This document shows positions 1 through 7,053 of a DNA stretch of 17,922 nucleotides, in pieces. Within the stretch, counting starts at the first letter, position 1. Every line of letters starts with the position of its first letter. This DNA comes from an uncultured Oscillospiraceae bacterium (GTDB taxonomy: Bacteria; Bacillota; Clostridia; Oscillospirales; Oscillospiraceae). Both the position numbers and the translations under genes were made by a program. The notes beneath the pieces were generated by a model. It did no database searches. It worked only from the letters and a program-made list of their open reading frames with translations, and was not told where the DNA came from. The stretch is from the NCBI GenBank assembly GCA_934569425.1, contig CAKTKM010000016.1, positions 1 through 17,922 on the forward strand. The letters are read 5' to 3'.

Positions 1-528
1 GTGATCCCCAAGCACATGGACTGCATCAGCGCCAAGCTGATGGAGATGGGCGTGGAGATCGAGGAGAACGGCGATGAAATGCGGATCCGCCGCGTAAACC
101 GCCTCCAGCGCACCAACGTAAAGACCATGCCGTATCCCGGCTTCCCCACGGATATGCAGCCCCAGATCGCCTCCGTGCTGGCGCTGGCGGAGGGAACCAG
201 TCTGATCACGGAAAGCGTGTGGAACAACCGCTTCAAATATGTGGACGAACTCAAGCGGCTGGGCGCCCGGATCCAGGTGGACGGCAAGGTGGCCGTGCTG
301 GAGGGCGTGGATCATTTCAACGGCGCGCCGGTGCAGGCGCCTGACCTGCGGGCGGGCGCGGCATTGGTGATCGCGGCTCTGGCGGCACATGGCACCACCG
401 AGATCAGCCATGTGCAGTTCATTGAGCGTGGCTACGAGGACATCGTGGGCAAGCTGCGGGCCGTGGGCGCGGACATCCGCGTAGTGGATGAACCGGAGGC
501 GGAGAAGGAAGAGGCCCGTATCGGCTGA
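1..528 (+). CDS. murA: UDP-N-acetylglucosamine 1-carboxyvinyltransferase, C-terminal part
   Basis: This is the C-terminal portion of MurA, the cytoplasmic enzyme that adds enolpyruvate from PEP to UDP-GlcNAc in the first committed step of peptidoglycan synthesis. The gene begins before the window, so the GTG at base 1 is an internal codon. About 175 residues are visible, against roughly 420 for the family. Recognisable blocks are FPTDMQPQ near residue 49, whose Asp matches the catalytic Asp305 of E. coli MurA; the NRFKYVDEL segment; DLRAG near residue 115, whose Arg matches Arg397; and ERGYEDIVGKLRAVGA near residue 142. The catalytic Cys/Asp loop is upstream and not visible. The acidic tail after VDEP is not conserved in the family. 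Many Firmicutes carry two MurA paralogues, and this fragment does not show which one this is. rlmH follows after a 71-nt gap in the same direction. Confidence 0.96.
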   Translation: MIPKHMDCISAKLMEMGVEIEENGDEMRIRRVNRLQRTNVKTMPYPGFPTDMQPQIASVLALAEGTSLITESVWNNRFKYVDELKRLGARIQVDGKVAVLEGVDHFNGAPVQAPDLRAGAALVIAALAAHGTTEISHVQFIERGYEDIVGKLRAVGADIRVVDEPEAEKEEARIG

Positions 529-599
529 TAGAGCGTATGAGATTCAGCGTCTGCCCGGCGATACCGGCGGGCGCTGAGTTACTTTACAGGGAGGAACAT

Positions 600-1079
600 A
601 TGCAGCGGATCACCGTACTGTGCGTGGGAAAGCTGAAGGAGAAATTCTATGCCGACGCGGCGGCGGAGTACATCAAGCGCTTGGGGCGCTATTGCAGACT
701 CGAAGTAGTGGAGCTTCCGGAGAACCGGCTGCCGGAGGATCCCTCACCGCTGGAGATCCGAAAGGCACTGGCGGCCGAGGCTGCTGCCATCCGGCAGAAG
801 TTGGACGGCGGTGCAGTGGTGGCTATGTGTATCGAAGGGCAGACCTGTTCCAGCGAGGCTCTGTCGAAAAAGCTGGCTGCCTTCGCATTGGAAGGAAAAA
901 GCCGGGTGACATTTTTGATCGGCGGCAGCTTCGGATTGGACGAGACCCTGAAAAAGGAAGCGGACTGGCGGCTGAGCATGTCACCCATGACGTTTCCGCA
1001 CCATCTGGCACGGGTGATGCTGCTGGAGCAGATCTATCGGGCGTGCCAGATCGCCGAGGGTACACGGTATCATAAATGA
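600..1079 (+). CDS. rlmH: 23S rRNA (pseudouridine1915-N3)-methyltransferase RlmH
   Basis: RlmH is a small SPOUT-class enzyme. It methylates N3 of pseudouridine 1915 in helix 69 of 23S rRNA on assembled ribosomes, using S-adenosylmethionine. The protein is 159 residues, the usual family length. It opens with the typical ITVLCVGKLKEKFY strand-helix. The SAM-binding knot loop FLIGGSFGL is at about 105-113, followed by the MTFPHHLARVMLLEQIYRA block at 130-148, and it ends in YHK as family members do. The ATG at 600 is chosen because a GGGAGGAA ribosome binding site lies at 589-596. An upstream in-frame ATG at 537 would add 21 residues unlike any RlmH and has no good ribosome binding site. No promoter is seen in 529-599, so transcription may come from murA. 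Confidence 0.96.
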   Translation: MQRITVLCVGKLKEKFYADAAAEYIKRLGRYCRLEVVELPENRLPEDPSPLEIRKALAAEAAAIRQKLDGGAVVAMCIEGQTCSSEALSKKLAAFALEGKSRVTFLIGGSFGLDETLKKEADWRLSMSPMTFPHHLARVMLLEQIYRACQIAEGTRYHK

Positions 1080-1098
1080 TTCATTGGGAGGTTTGACA

Positions 1099-1482
1099 AT
1101 GGGCTTTTGGAATGATTTGATCCACAAGGGGGAGCTTCCGCAGGACTTTTGGGAGGATTTTGCGGGTGCTTCCGCCTGGCGCTTTCACAAGGAGGAACTG
1201 GACTGGCCGCTGGATGAGAACGGCGAGAAGGTGAAGGCTGTCCGCCTGAAGAATACCCTTGACTCTCCGGCGGAGTCTGATATGATGATCTCACTGCTGG
1301 GAGCCTATGGGATCCCCTGCTTCAAATACTACGACAAAGAGGGTGGCGCGGGAAAGGTCATCAACGGATTTTCCGGTTACGGTGCGGCGCTGTATGTGCC
1401 GCAGACCATGCTGGAGGAGGCCAAAAACATTCTGAACGCGGAAGTTGAGGAGGATGAAGACGATGCTGGATTACATGCGTGA
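1099..1482 (+). CDS. DUF2007-like small protein
   Basis: A 127-residue soluble protein with no signal peptide or membrane segment. The N-terminal 45 residues are rich in Trp and charged residues. The C-terminal half (about 50-115) resembles the DUF2007 'putative prokaryotic signal transducing protein' fold: a xLxSPAESDMMISLLGAYGIPCF segment, then a glycine-rich strand, then ALYVPQTMLEEAKNIL near the end. That fold resembles a regulatory/ACT-like ferredoxin-like domain, but its function is unknown. The ATG at 1099 is preferred because GGGAGG at 1086-1091 sits 7 nt before it; a TTG at 1084 would overlap that site. Its last 20 nt overlap the next gene, whose ribosome binding site lies inside this reading frame, so the two are probably translationally coupled. 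The family call is from memory of the pattern, not a search. Confidence 0.8.
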   Translation: MGFWNDLIHKGELPQDFWEDFAGASAWRFHKEELDWPLDENGEKVKAVRLKNTLDSPAESDMMISLLGAYGIPCFKYYDKEGGAGKVINGFSGYGAALYVPQTMLEEAKNILNAEVEEDEDDAGLHA

Positions 1483-3193
1483 GTACGAAAAATGGCTGCG
1501 CAGCGGTGCGCTGACGGCAGAGGAGGTGCGGGAGCTGCAGTCCATCGCCGGAGACGAGAAGGAGATCGAGAGCCGGTTCTACGGCCCGTTGGAGTTTGGC
1601 ACCGCCGGATTGCGGGGAACCATGAAGGTGGGACTGCACCAGATGAACGTGTACGTCATCCGCTGGGCGACGCAGGGCTTTTCCAACGTGATCTGCGCCG
1701 AGGGGGAACAGGCGAAGCGGAAGGGCGTTGCCATCTGCATGGACTGCCGCCATCACTCCATGGAGTTTGCCCGCGCCGCCGCCGAGGTATGCGCTGCCAA
1801 CGGCATTCATGTGCGTATTTTTGAGTCGCTGCGTCCCACGCCGGAGCTGAGCTTTGCCGTGCGGGAGTACGGCTGTCAGGCGGGCATCAATGTCACCGCC
1901 AGCCACAACCCCAAGGAATACAACGGTTATAAGGTCTACTGGGAGGATGGCGCGCAGCTGCCGCCCCAGCACGCCGCAGCCATTGCCGCGGAACTGGAAA
2001 AGATCGATATTTTCAGCGGCGTGCAGCGGATGGACTTTGACGAGGCCGTCAAGGCCGGTCTCATCGAGACCATGGGCGAGGAGACCGACCGCCGGTTCAT
2101 GGCCAACGTGATGGATATGGTCAATGATTATGCTTCTGTGGCGCAGGTGGCGGACACTTTCCAGGTGGTGTATACCCCCTTCCACGGCTGCGGCTACAAG
2201 CTGGTGCCGGAGGCATTGACCCGTCTTGGGATCAAGCACCTGCACTGTGTGCCGGAGCAGATGGTCATTGACGGTGATTTCCCCACGGTGGAATCGCCCA
2301 ATCCGGAGAATCCGGAGGGCTTTTATCTGGCGGTGGCGCTGGCGGACAAGGTAAAGGCAGATTTCATAGTCGGCACCGATCCTGACAGCGACCGCGTGGG
2401 CATCATGGTACGCAATAAAGCGGGCAGCTTCCAGCCGGTCAGCGGCAACCAGACCGGCGTGCTGCTGAGCGATTACCTGTACGGCGCCATGAAGCGCAGC
2501 GGCAAGCTGCCGGAAAATCCGGTGATGCTGAAGACCATCGTTACCACGGAGATGGCCCGCAAGGTGGCCGAGGCGCACGGTGTCACCTGCTATGATACCT
2601 TCACCGGGTTTAAGTTCATGGCGGAGAAGAAAAACCAGCTGGAGGCTGCCGGCGAGGGCAAGGTGGTGTTCTCCTACGAGGAGAGCTACGGCTACATGCT
2701 GGGCGACTATGTGCGGGATAAGGACGCCGTCACCGCCTCGCTGCTGCTGACGGAGATGGCCGCGTGGTATGCTACGAAGGGCATGACGCTGTATGACGCG
2801 CTGGATGTGCTTTACAAAAAGTACGGCTGGTACGGTGAAAAGACACATAATCTGGTGATGCCGGGTCTGGACGGACTGGAGAGAATGGCCAAGCTGATGG
2901 CCTCCCTGCGGGAAGAGCCGCCTGCCGACATCTCCGGCGTGGCCGTTGTCCGCCGTAAGGACTACAGCAGCGGCACTGTGGTGGACTGTGCCACCGGCGC
3001 GGTATCCGGCATGGAACTGAAGGGCAGCAATGTGCTGCGCTATGAGCTGAGCGACGGAACCACCATTCTGGTACGTCCCTCCGGCACCGAGCCGAAGATC
3101 AAGGTGTATATCCTGACGCAGGGCAAGGATGCCGCGGAGCGGGATGCCAACATCGAGAAGTACAGCCGCTGGGCGCTGGCACTGGCGAAGTAA
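1463..3193 (+). CDS. pgcA: Phosphoglucomutase/phosphomannomutase, PgcA type
   Basis: Alpha-phosphohexomutase interconverting glucose-1-phosphate and glucose-6-phosphate (possibly also mannose phosphates), which feeds UDP-glucose and cell-envelope sugars. It is 576 residues, close to the 581 of B. subtilis PgcA, with all four domain signatures: the phosphoserine loop TASHNP (Ser147), the Mg-binding loop GTDPDSDR (304-311), the sugar-binding EESYG loop (406-410) and the phosphate-binding RPSGTEPK loop (538-545). FGTAGLRG at 45-52 is the usual N-terminal substrate loop. The ATG at 1463 is chosen because AGGAGG at 1448-1453 gives 9-nt spacing; the ATG at 1454 lies directly on that site. It overlaps the preceding DUF2007-like gene by 20 nt and is followed by a strong terminator, so it closes the murA-side operon. 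Sugar specificity cannot be read from the sequence. Confidence 0.95.
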   Translation: MLDYMREYEKWLRSGALTAEEVRELQSIAGDEKEIESRFYGPLEFGTAGLRGTMKVGLHQMNVYVIRWATQGFSNVICAEGEQAKRKGVAICMDCRHHSMEFARAAAEVCAANGIHVRIFESLRPTPELSFAVREYGCQAGINVTASHNPKEYNGYKVYWEDGAQLPPQHAAAIAAELEKIDIFSGVQRMDFDEAVKAGLIETMGEETDRRFMANVMDMVNDYASVAQVADTFQVVYTPFHGCGYKLVPEALTRLGIKHLHCVPEQMVIDGDFPTVESPNPENPEGFYLAVALADKVKADFIVGTDPDSDRVGIMVRNKAGSFQPVSGNQTGVLLSDYLYGAMKRSGKLPENPVMLKTIVTTEMARKVAEAHGVTCYDTFTGFKFMAEKKNQLEAAGEGKVVFSYEESYGYMLGDYVRDKDAVTASLLLTEMAAWYATKGMTLYDALDVLYKKYGWYGEKTHNLVMPGLDGLERMAKLMASLREEPPADISGVAVVRRKDYSSGTVVDCATGAVSGMELKGSNVLRYELSDGTTILVRPSGTEPKIKVYILTQGKDAAERDANIEKYSRWALALAK

Positions 3194-3200
3194 AGAAAAT

Positions 3201-3244
3201 GGAATAACAAAGAAGCGGCTGCACAGCCGCTTCTTTGTTATTCC
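3201..3244. terminator. Bidirectional intrinsic terminator between pgcA and the ECF gene
   Basis: A perfect 21-bp inverted repeat: the arm at 3201-3221 is the exact reverse complement of 3224-3244, with only two bases between them. The core is a GC stem (GCGGCTG/CAGCCGC), and the outer part is A-rich on the left and T-rich on the right. Either strand therefore gives a GC hairpin followed by TTCTTTGTTATT. It serves the convergent pgcA (+) and ECF fusion gene (-), and the ECF stop codon lies inside the right arm. Confidence 0.93.
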
Positions 3245-5883
3245 ATCAGTCCGTATTTCAGCTTGATGCGATCCAGCTTTTCCAGCATGGGCTCCGCCGC
3301 GATCCACAGGAAGAAGGCGGTGGCGGCGGCGTGGACACAGTCCATGGGGAAGCCGGTGACATAGTAGGTCAGCAGGATCTTCCACGTCAGGGTCTCGGTA
3401 TTGGCCCACATCAGCACCGACGCGGGGTTCATGATGCCGCCGTAGATGACGATGGCGCTGAACACGCCGAATACACACAGGCTGCCCCGTGTGCGGCGCA
3501 GCAGCCCCTTCCGGAACAGAACGCCCGCCAGAAAACCGATAATGCCCATGCAGAACATCTGCCATGGTGTCCACGGCCCCTGTGAGAAGAGCATGTTGGA
3601 TACCAGCATAGACAGCGCACCCACCAGAAAGCCGCTTTCACCGCCCAGTGCCACACCGGCGATGATGGTCATGGCCATCACCGGCTTGAACTGTGGCAGC
3701 ATAAAGAAGGCGGCGCGTCCCGCCACGGAGATGGCGCACAGCACGGCAATGACCACCAGCTCCCGTGCCTGCGGCTTGCGCCCCTCAAACACCAGAAAGA
3801 AGGGCAGCATACACTCGAAAAGCACCAGCACGGACTCAAGGGCGTATTGCTGCCGTTCCAGATAGAACACACCGAGGAACAGCGTCACCGGGATCAGCAG
3901 CAGGGCGGAGACCGCCATGGCAGCGGTGCGGCGGGGCAGCTTTCGTTTCTGCGCAGGTATCTGCGCTGTCACCACCGGTTTGGAGCGGCGGCCGATGGCC
4001 AGCGCCAGCACCAGCAACAGACCGCAGAAGGCGATATACAGCCACAGCTGTTTTTCTCCCAGTGCGGTCAGCCCCTCCGCTGTCACGGAGCTGGACAGCT
4101 CCGTGATCCCGGCGGCGTACAGGAAGATGCCCAGCGCCCCCGCACCGCTGAGCGCGGCCAGAGCCTTGCGCCAGAGGGGAAGCTTTTTCGGCTTCCAGCC
4201 CGGTGTTTCCTCCGCCGGTTCCGGCAGAGGCGCGGTCTCCTGCGGAAGCTGCGGCGCCGGCGGCACATGGCCGCCGCAGACGGTCATCACGTCCTCCGCC
4301 GTCACCGCCTGCGGCACCAGCGGGTGGGCGATGCGGTTGGCGGCGGTGGTATAGAAGCTGTTGCCGCTGAAGAAGGCGCGGGGCGCGGCCTCCGTTACAA
4401 CAGCGCCGTCAAAGAACAGGGCGCAGCGATGGGCGTACCGGGCGCAGAACGCTACGTCATGACTTACCATCAGCAGCGACACGCCCTGCGAAAGCAGAGA
4501 GCGGAGAATTTCCGCAAAGAGCTGCTTGAACTCCGCGTCGAGCCCCTTGGTAGGCTCATCCAGCAATAGGATCTCAGGCCGCAGCAGCAGTACCTTGGCC
4601 AGCGCGGCACGCTGCTGTTCGCCGCCGGACAGGTCGTAGGGGTGACGATCCAGCAGCGTCTCCAGACGGCACAGGCGTACCATTTGCGCCACCTGCTCCT
4701 GCTGCCGCTCTTTCGGTATGCTGCTGCCGGAGAAGATTTCAAATAAGTCCTCTCGGACAGTCTTTTTGACAAACAGCGTTTGGGGGTTTTGCGGCAGCAT
4801 TCCCAGCGTACCGGATACCGAAATATTGCCCCGATAGGGTCTTTTCAGCCCGGACAGCAGCTTCAGTGTGGTACTCTTACCTGCGCCATTGCCGCCCAGC
4901 AGCGCCAGAAACTCGCCCCGTCCCAGCGTCAGATCCAATCCCTTCACCACGTCGGGGCTGCTCTCCTCATAGCGGAACCATGCGCCCTCTACGGTGATGA
5001 CCGGTTCCCGCTTCGGCTGCTTGGGTTCTTCGGGAAGCGGAAGCAGGGGATGATGAGCGGCGAATTCCTGCAGGAAATCCCGCCCCTCCCGCACAGTGAC
5101 GGGACAGGGCGCATCGGATTCCACCGCCGCCCAGATCCGCATGGCGGCAGGCATGGCGAGGAACATCCGGTGTCTCATGGCTTTGAGAGATTGTCCCACT
5201 TCAGCGGGTGTTCCGGTGCAGAGAAGCCGTCCGCTGTCCATCACCGCCACCATGGTGGCGAGAGGAAAGGTATCCTCCAGCCGGTGCTCCGTCAGGAGAA
5301 CGGCGGTACCCAGCTCCCGGTTGATCTTGCCCAGCACCGCCAGAAAGTCCGAGGCGGCGATGGGATCCAGTTGGCTGGTGGGTTCATCTAAAATCAGTAC
5401 ATCCGGCTGCATGGCCATGACAGATGCCAGATTCAGCAGCTGCTTCTGACCGCCGGACAGCTCCGTTACATCCTTATGAAACCAGTCCTCGATACCGAAA
5501 AAGGAAGCCATTTCCGCCACACGGCGGCGGATGGTGGGGGTATCCATCCCTAAGCTCTCCAGTCCGAAGGCCAGCTCATGCCATACCTTGTCGGTAACGA
5601 TCTGGTTTTCCGGCGACTGCTGGACAAAACCGATGCGCGCGGCCTGCGTGCGTGCGTCTACCTGCTCCAGCGGCGTATCCCGGAACAGAATACGGCCTGT
5701 GCGGACGCCATGAGGCGCCAGCGCAGGCTTCAGCTGCCGCAGCAGCGTGGATTTGCCGCAGCCGGAGGGGCCGCACAGCACCACGAACGCACCCTCGGAG
5801 ATGGTCAGCGACAGATCATCAATGGCGCGGACGGCTTGCCCGGGATAGGAAAATGTCAGGTTTTCGAGGGTGAACAGCGCCAT
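3238..5883 (-). CDS. Fused ECF transporter: two EcfA-type ATPases plus S-type membrane domain
   Basis: One 881-residue protein carries most of an energy-coupling factor vitamin importer. ATPase 1 (about 1-235) has Walker A GPSGCGKST (38-46), the ECF-typical QSPENQIVTDKVWHELAFG, signature LSGGQKQ (142-148), Walker B LILDEPTSQLD and switch His200. ATPase 2 (about 295-505) has GGNGAGKST (330-338), LSGGEQQR (418-425), LLLDEPTKGLD and switch His475. A Pro/Glu-rich linker (540-570) leads to about four hydrophobic segments (571-699). An S-component-like domain follows (about 707-865), with FKPVMAMTIIAGVALGGE and GPWTPWQM. The ATG at 5883 follows a GGGAGG site; upstream in-frame codons do not resemble ATPase sequence. 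It overlaps ecfT by 28 nt. The cobalamin riboswitch upstream implies cobalamin or a precursor as substrate. There is no CbiM-like MHIxDG motif, which argues against cobalt. The substrate is inferred, not shown. Confidence 0.92.
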   Translation of the reverse strand: MALFTLENLTFSYPGQAVRAIDDLSLTISEGAFVVLCGPSGCGKSTLLRQLKPALAPHGVRTGRILFRDTPLEQVDARTQAARIGFVQQSPENQIVTDKVWHELAFGLESLGMDTPTIRRRVAEMASFFGIEDWFHKDVTELSGGQKQLLNLASVMAMQPDVLILDEPTSQLDPIAASDFLAVLGKINRELGTAVLLTEHRLEDTFPLATMVAVMDSGRLLCTGTPAEVGQSLKAMRHRMFLAMPAAMRIWAAVESDAPCPVTVREGRDFLQEFAAHHPLLPLPEEPKQPKREPVITVEGAWFRYEESSPDVVKGLDLTLGRGEFLALLGGNGAGKSTTLKLLSGLKRPYRGNISVSGTLGMLPQNPQTLFVKKTVREDLFEIFSGSSIPKERQQEQVAQMVRLCRLETLLDRHPYDLSGGEQQRAALAKVLLLRPEILLLDEPTKGLDAEFKQLFAEILRSLLSQGVSLLMVSHDVAFCARYAHRCALFFDGAVVTEAAPRAFFSGNSFYTTAANRIAHPLVPQAVTAEDVMTVCGGHVPPAPQLPQETAPLPEPAEETPGWKPKKLPLWRKALAALSGAGALGIFLYAAGITELSSSVTAEGLTALGEKQLWLYIAFCGLLLVLALAIGRRSKPVVTAQIPAQKRKLPRRTAAMAVSALLLIPVTLFLGVFYLERQQYALESVLVLFECMLPFFLVFEGRKPQARELVVIAVLCAISVAGRAAFFMLPQFKPVMAMTIIAGVALGGESGFLVGALSMLVSNMLFSQGPWTPWQMFCMGIIGFLAGVLFRKGLLRRTRGSLCVFGVFSAIVIYGGIMNPASVLMWANTETLTWKILLTYYVTGFPMDCVHAAATAFFLWIAAEPMLEKLDRIKLKYGLME

Positions 5884-6746
5884 GCCCGCGCCTCCCTTCT
5901 GTCTAAGATGACCGGTGTCAGGCACAAGGCCAGATACACCAGATAAAAACTGAGGGTCATAGGCTGTGCCAGCACACCTGTCAGCGCGGGGAAATACCAC
6001 CAGCGCAGCCCTCCGGCGATCGCGCCGCAGGTAAGGTATACGCCGCAGAAGCCCAGCCACAGCAAAGCATAGCGATCCCGCTCCTCCATGCGGTACAGGG
6101 AAAAGGCGGTGCGGCCTTTCAGACCATAGCCCCGGCTTTTCATGCTGTCGGCGGTCTCAATGGCGTTTTCCAGCGCCCAGGTCACCATGATGGAGAAAAT
6201 GGTGACGGCCTTTTTCGCCCGCTGCCACACGCTGCCGCTTCCGGCGTCCCGCCCGATGCAGAACTGCGCCTGCCGCACGATGTCCAGCTGCTGCTTGAAG
6301 CGGGGAACGAACCGCAGCGTCATACTGAGCACCAGCGATAGGGCGGGGATCATCCGGCCGAAGAGGTAGACGAACTTGTCCGAGGTCAGAACGCGGTTAT
6401 AGCACACGAACCACAGCAGCACGGCACACAGCATGGCTCCCGCCGCAAGGCCGTACAGAATGCTCTCCAGCGTCAGAGGGTTGCCGGTGGGCAGATAGCA
6501 GAGGATCGTCACTCCCGCGTGGTTGAAGGCGGGGTTCACGATGGCCGCCAGCAGCAGTACCGGCAGGGCGAGCTTCAGGCTGAGCCGCAGTCCCTTGCGG
6601 CCGTTGAGTTGGATGACGTACAGGATCGCACCCAGCAGCGACACCAGCAGGCACACCGGGTGCATCAGCACCATGGAGAAGACCAGCACCAGCGCGAAGA
6701 ACAGAAAATTCACCACCGGGTGATATCGGGAAAACGCATCGGACAT
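5856..6746 (-). CDS. ecfT: ECF transporter transmembrane (T) subunit
   Basis: A 296-residue integral membrane protein, the T (scaffold) subunit that links the ATPases to the substrate-binding S domain in ECF importers. Hydrophobic segments lie at about 12-30, 31-46, 58-76, 93-116, 130-145, 225-245 and 262-282. The cytoplasmic coupling region is clear: LRFVPRFKQQLDIVRQAQ (144-161) and then ADSMKSRGYG (199-208), which matches the family's Ala-Arg-Gly-type motif that docks into the ATPases. The ATG at 6746 lies 11 nt after AAAGGAGG (site at about 6759-6764). It is the first gene of the riboswitch-controlled operon, and its end overlaps the start of the fused A-A-S gene by 28 nt, so coupled translation in fixed ratio is likely. 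The QFCIGRDAGSG stretch at about 161-171 is a cytoplasmic loop. Confidence 0.93.
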   Translation of the reverse strand: MSDAFSRYHPVVNFLFFALVLVFSMVLMHPVCLLVSLLGAILYVIQLNGRKGLRLSLKLALPVLLLAAIVNPAFNHAGVTILCYLPTGNPLTLESILYGLAAGAMLCAVLLWFVCYNRVLTSDKFVYLFGRMIPALSLVLSMTLRFVPRFKQQLDIVRQAQFCIGRDAGSGSVWQRAKKAVTIFSIMVTWALENAIETADSMKSRGYGLKGRTAFSLYRMEERDRYALLWLGFCGVYLTCGAIAGGLRWWYFPALTGVLAQPMTLSFYLVYLALCLTPVILDRREARAWRCSPSKT

Positions 6747-6780
6747 AGGGGGCGCGGCCTCCTTTCATAGTGGAATGGAC

Positions 6781-6817
6781 AGCAAAAGACCGTGGCAATG
6801 GGTGTCCATTGCCACGG
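6781..6817 (-). terminator. Riboswitch-associated intrinsic terminator
   Basis: Read on the minus strand, a perfect 12-bp stem (CCGTGGCAATGG/CCATTGCCACGG, bases 6806-6817 with 6790-6801) has a 4-nt loop and is followed by TCTTTTGCT (6781-6789). It lies between the cobalamin aptamer and the ecfT ribosome binding site, 35 nt before the ATG. This is the expected place for the expression platform of a transcription-terminating riboswitch. Cobalamin binding would favour this hairpin and stop transcription. Confidence 0.88.
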
Positions 6818-6877
6818 CCGATTTTCCGCGTGATGTGCCGCCGCGGTATGCTGCGTACCGGTGAGGCGGCGTACATA

Positions 6878-7003
6878 TCGAGCAGGTCTTCTGACTTACC
6901 CGCAGGCCATGCCTGCGGGATCACAGCGGCGGCACCGTTCGGGAGCTTCCCCCGATTCCCTATTCTCCCCGCCACAGGCGGGACACTCGACAGAATTGGA
7001 TTC
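6878..7003 (-). promoter_or_regulatory. Cobalamin (adenosylcobalamin-class) riboswitch aptamer
   Basis: On the minus strand the stretch carries the hallmark core of the cobalamin riboswitch: GGGAATCGGGGGAAGCTCCC, then GAACGGTGCCGCCGCTGTGA (the G-CCGC-CTGT element), then a 9-bp hairpin CCCGCAGGC/GCCTGCGGG (6899-6919), then TAAGTCAGAAGACCTGCT, matching the conserved AGTCAGGATACCTGC box. A further hairpin, CCCGCC/GGCGGG, lies at 6968-6982. The aptamer starts just after a consensus promoter and precedes a terminator hairpin and the ECF operon. This is the strongest evidence for a cobalamin-related substrate. The aptamer ends are approximate, as the outer P1 pairing was not fixed by computation. 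Confidence 0.93.
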
Positions 7004-7010
7004 TACCGTC

Positions 7011-7039
7011 ATTATAGGCAATGCACTGCGGTTTGTCAA
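7011..7039 (-). promoter_or_regulatory. Consensus sigma-A promoter of the cobalamin ECF operon
   Basis: On the minus strand there is a full-consensus TTGACA (plus-strand bases 7034-7039), a 17-bp spacer and a full-consensus TATAAT (7011-7016). Transcription should start near 7003-7005, at the 5' edge of the riboswitch. A promoter this strong suits a system whose control is entirely downstream, by RNA-mediated termination. Confidence 0.92.
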
Positions 7040-7053
7040 TCGGGGATTCCTGC

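Noticed and set aside
551..580. GC-rich hairpin between murA and rlmH
   Set aside because: Only about five pairs (GCCCG/CGGGC), with no T-run after it, so it is not called as a terminator.
537..599. Upstream ATG extending RlmH by 21 residues
   Set aside because: The extension is unlike RlmH, which starts at the ITVLCVGKLK strand, and the good ribosome binding site serves the ATG at 600.
1361..3574. 737-residue open frame on the minus strand opposite pgcA
   Set aside because: It lies entirely against the well-supported pgcA and the start of the ECF gene region, its product is His/Gln/Arg-rich with no known motif, and it has no ribosome binding site. It is an effect of GC-rich codon bias.
5884..6060. 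59-residue N-terminal extension of the ECF fusion protein
   Set aside because: The extra residues are read out of frame from within ecfT and do not resemble an ATPase. A ribosome binding site precedes the ATG at 5883.
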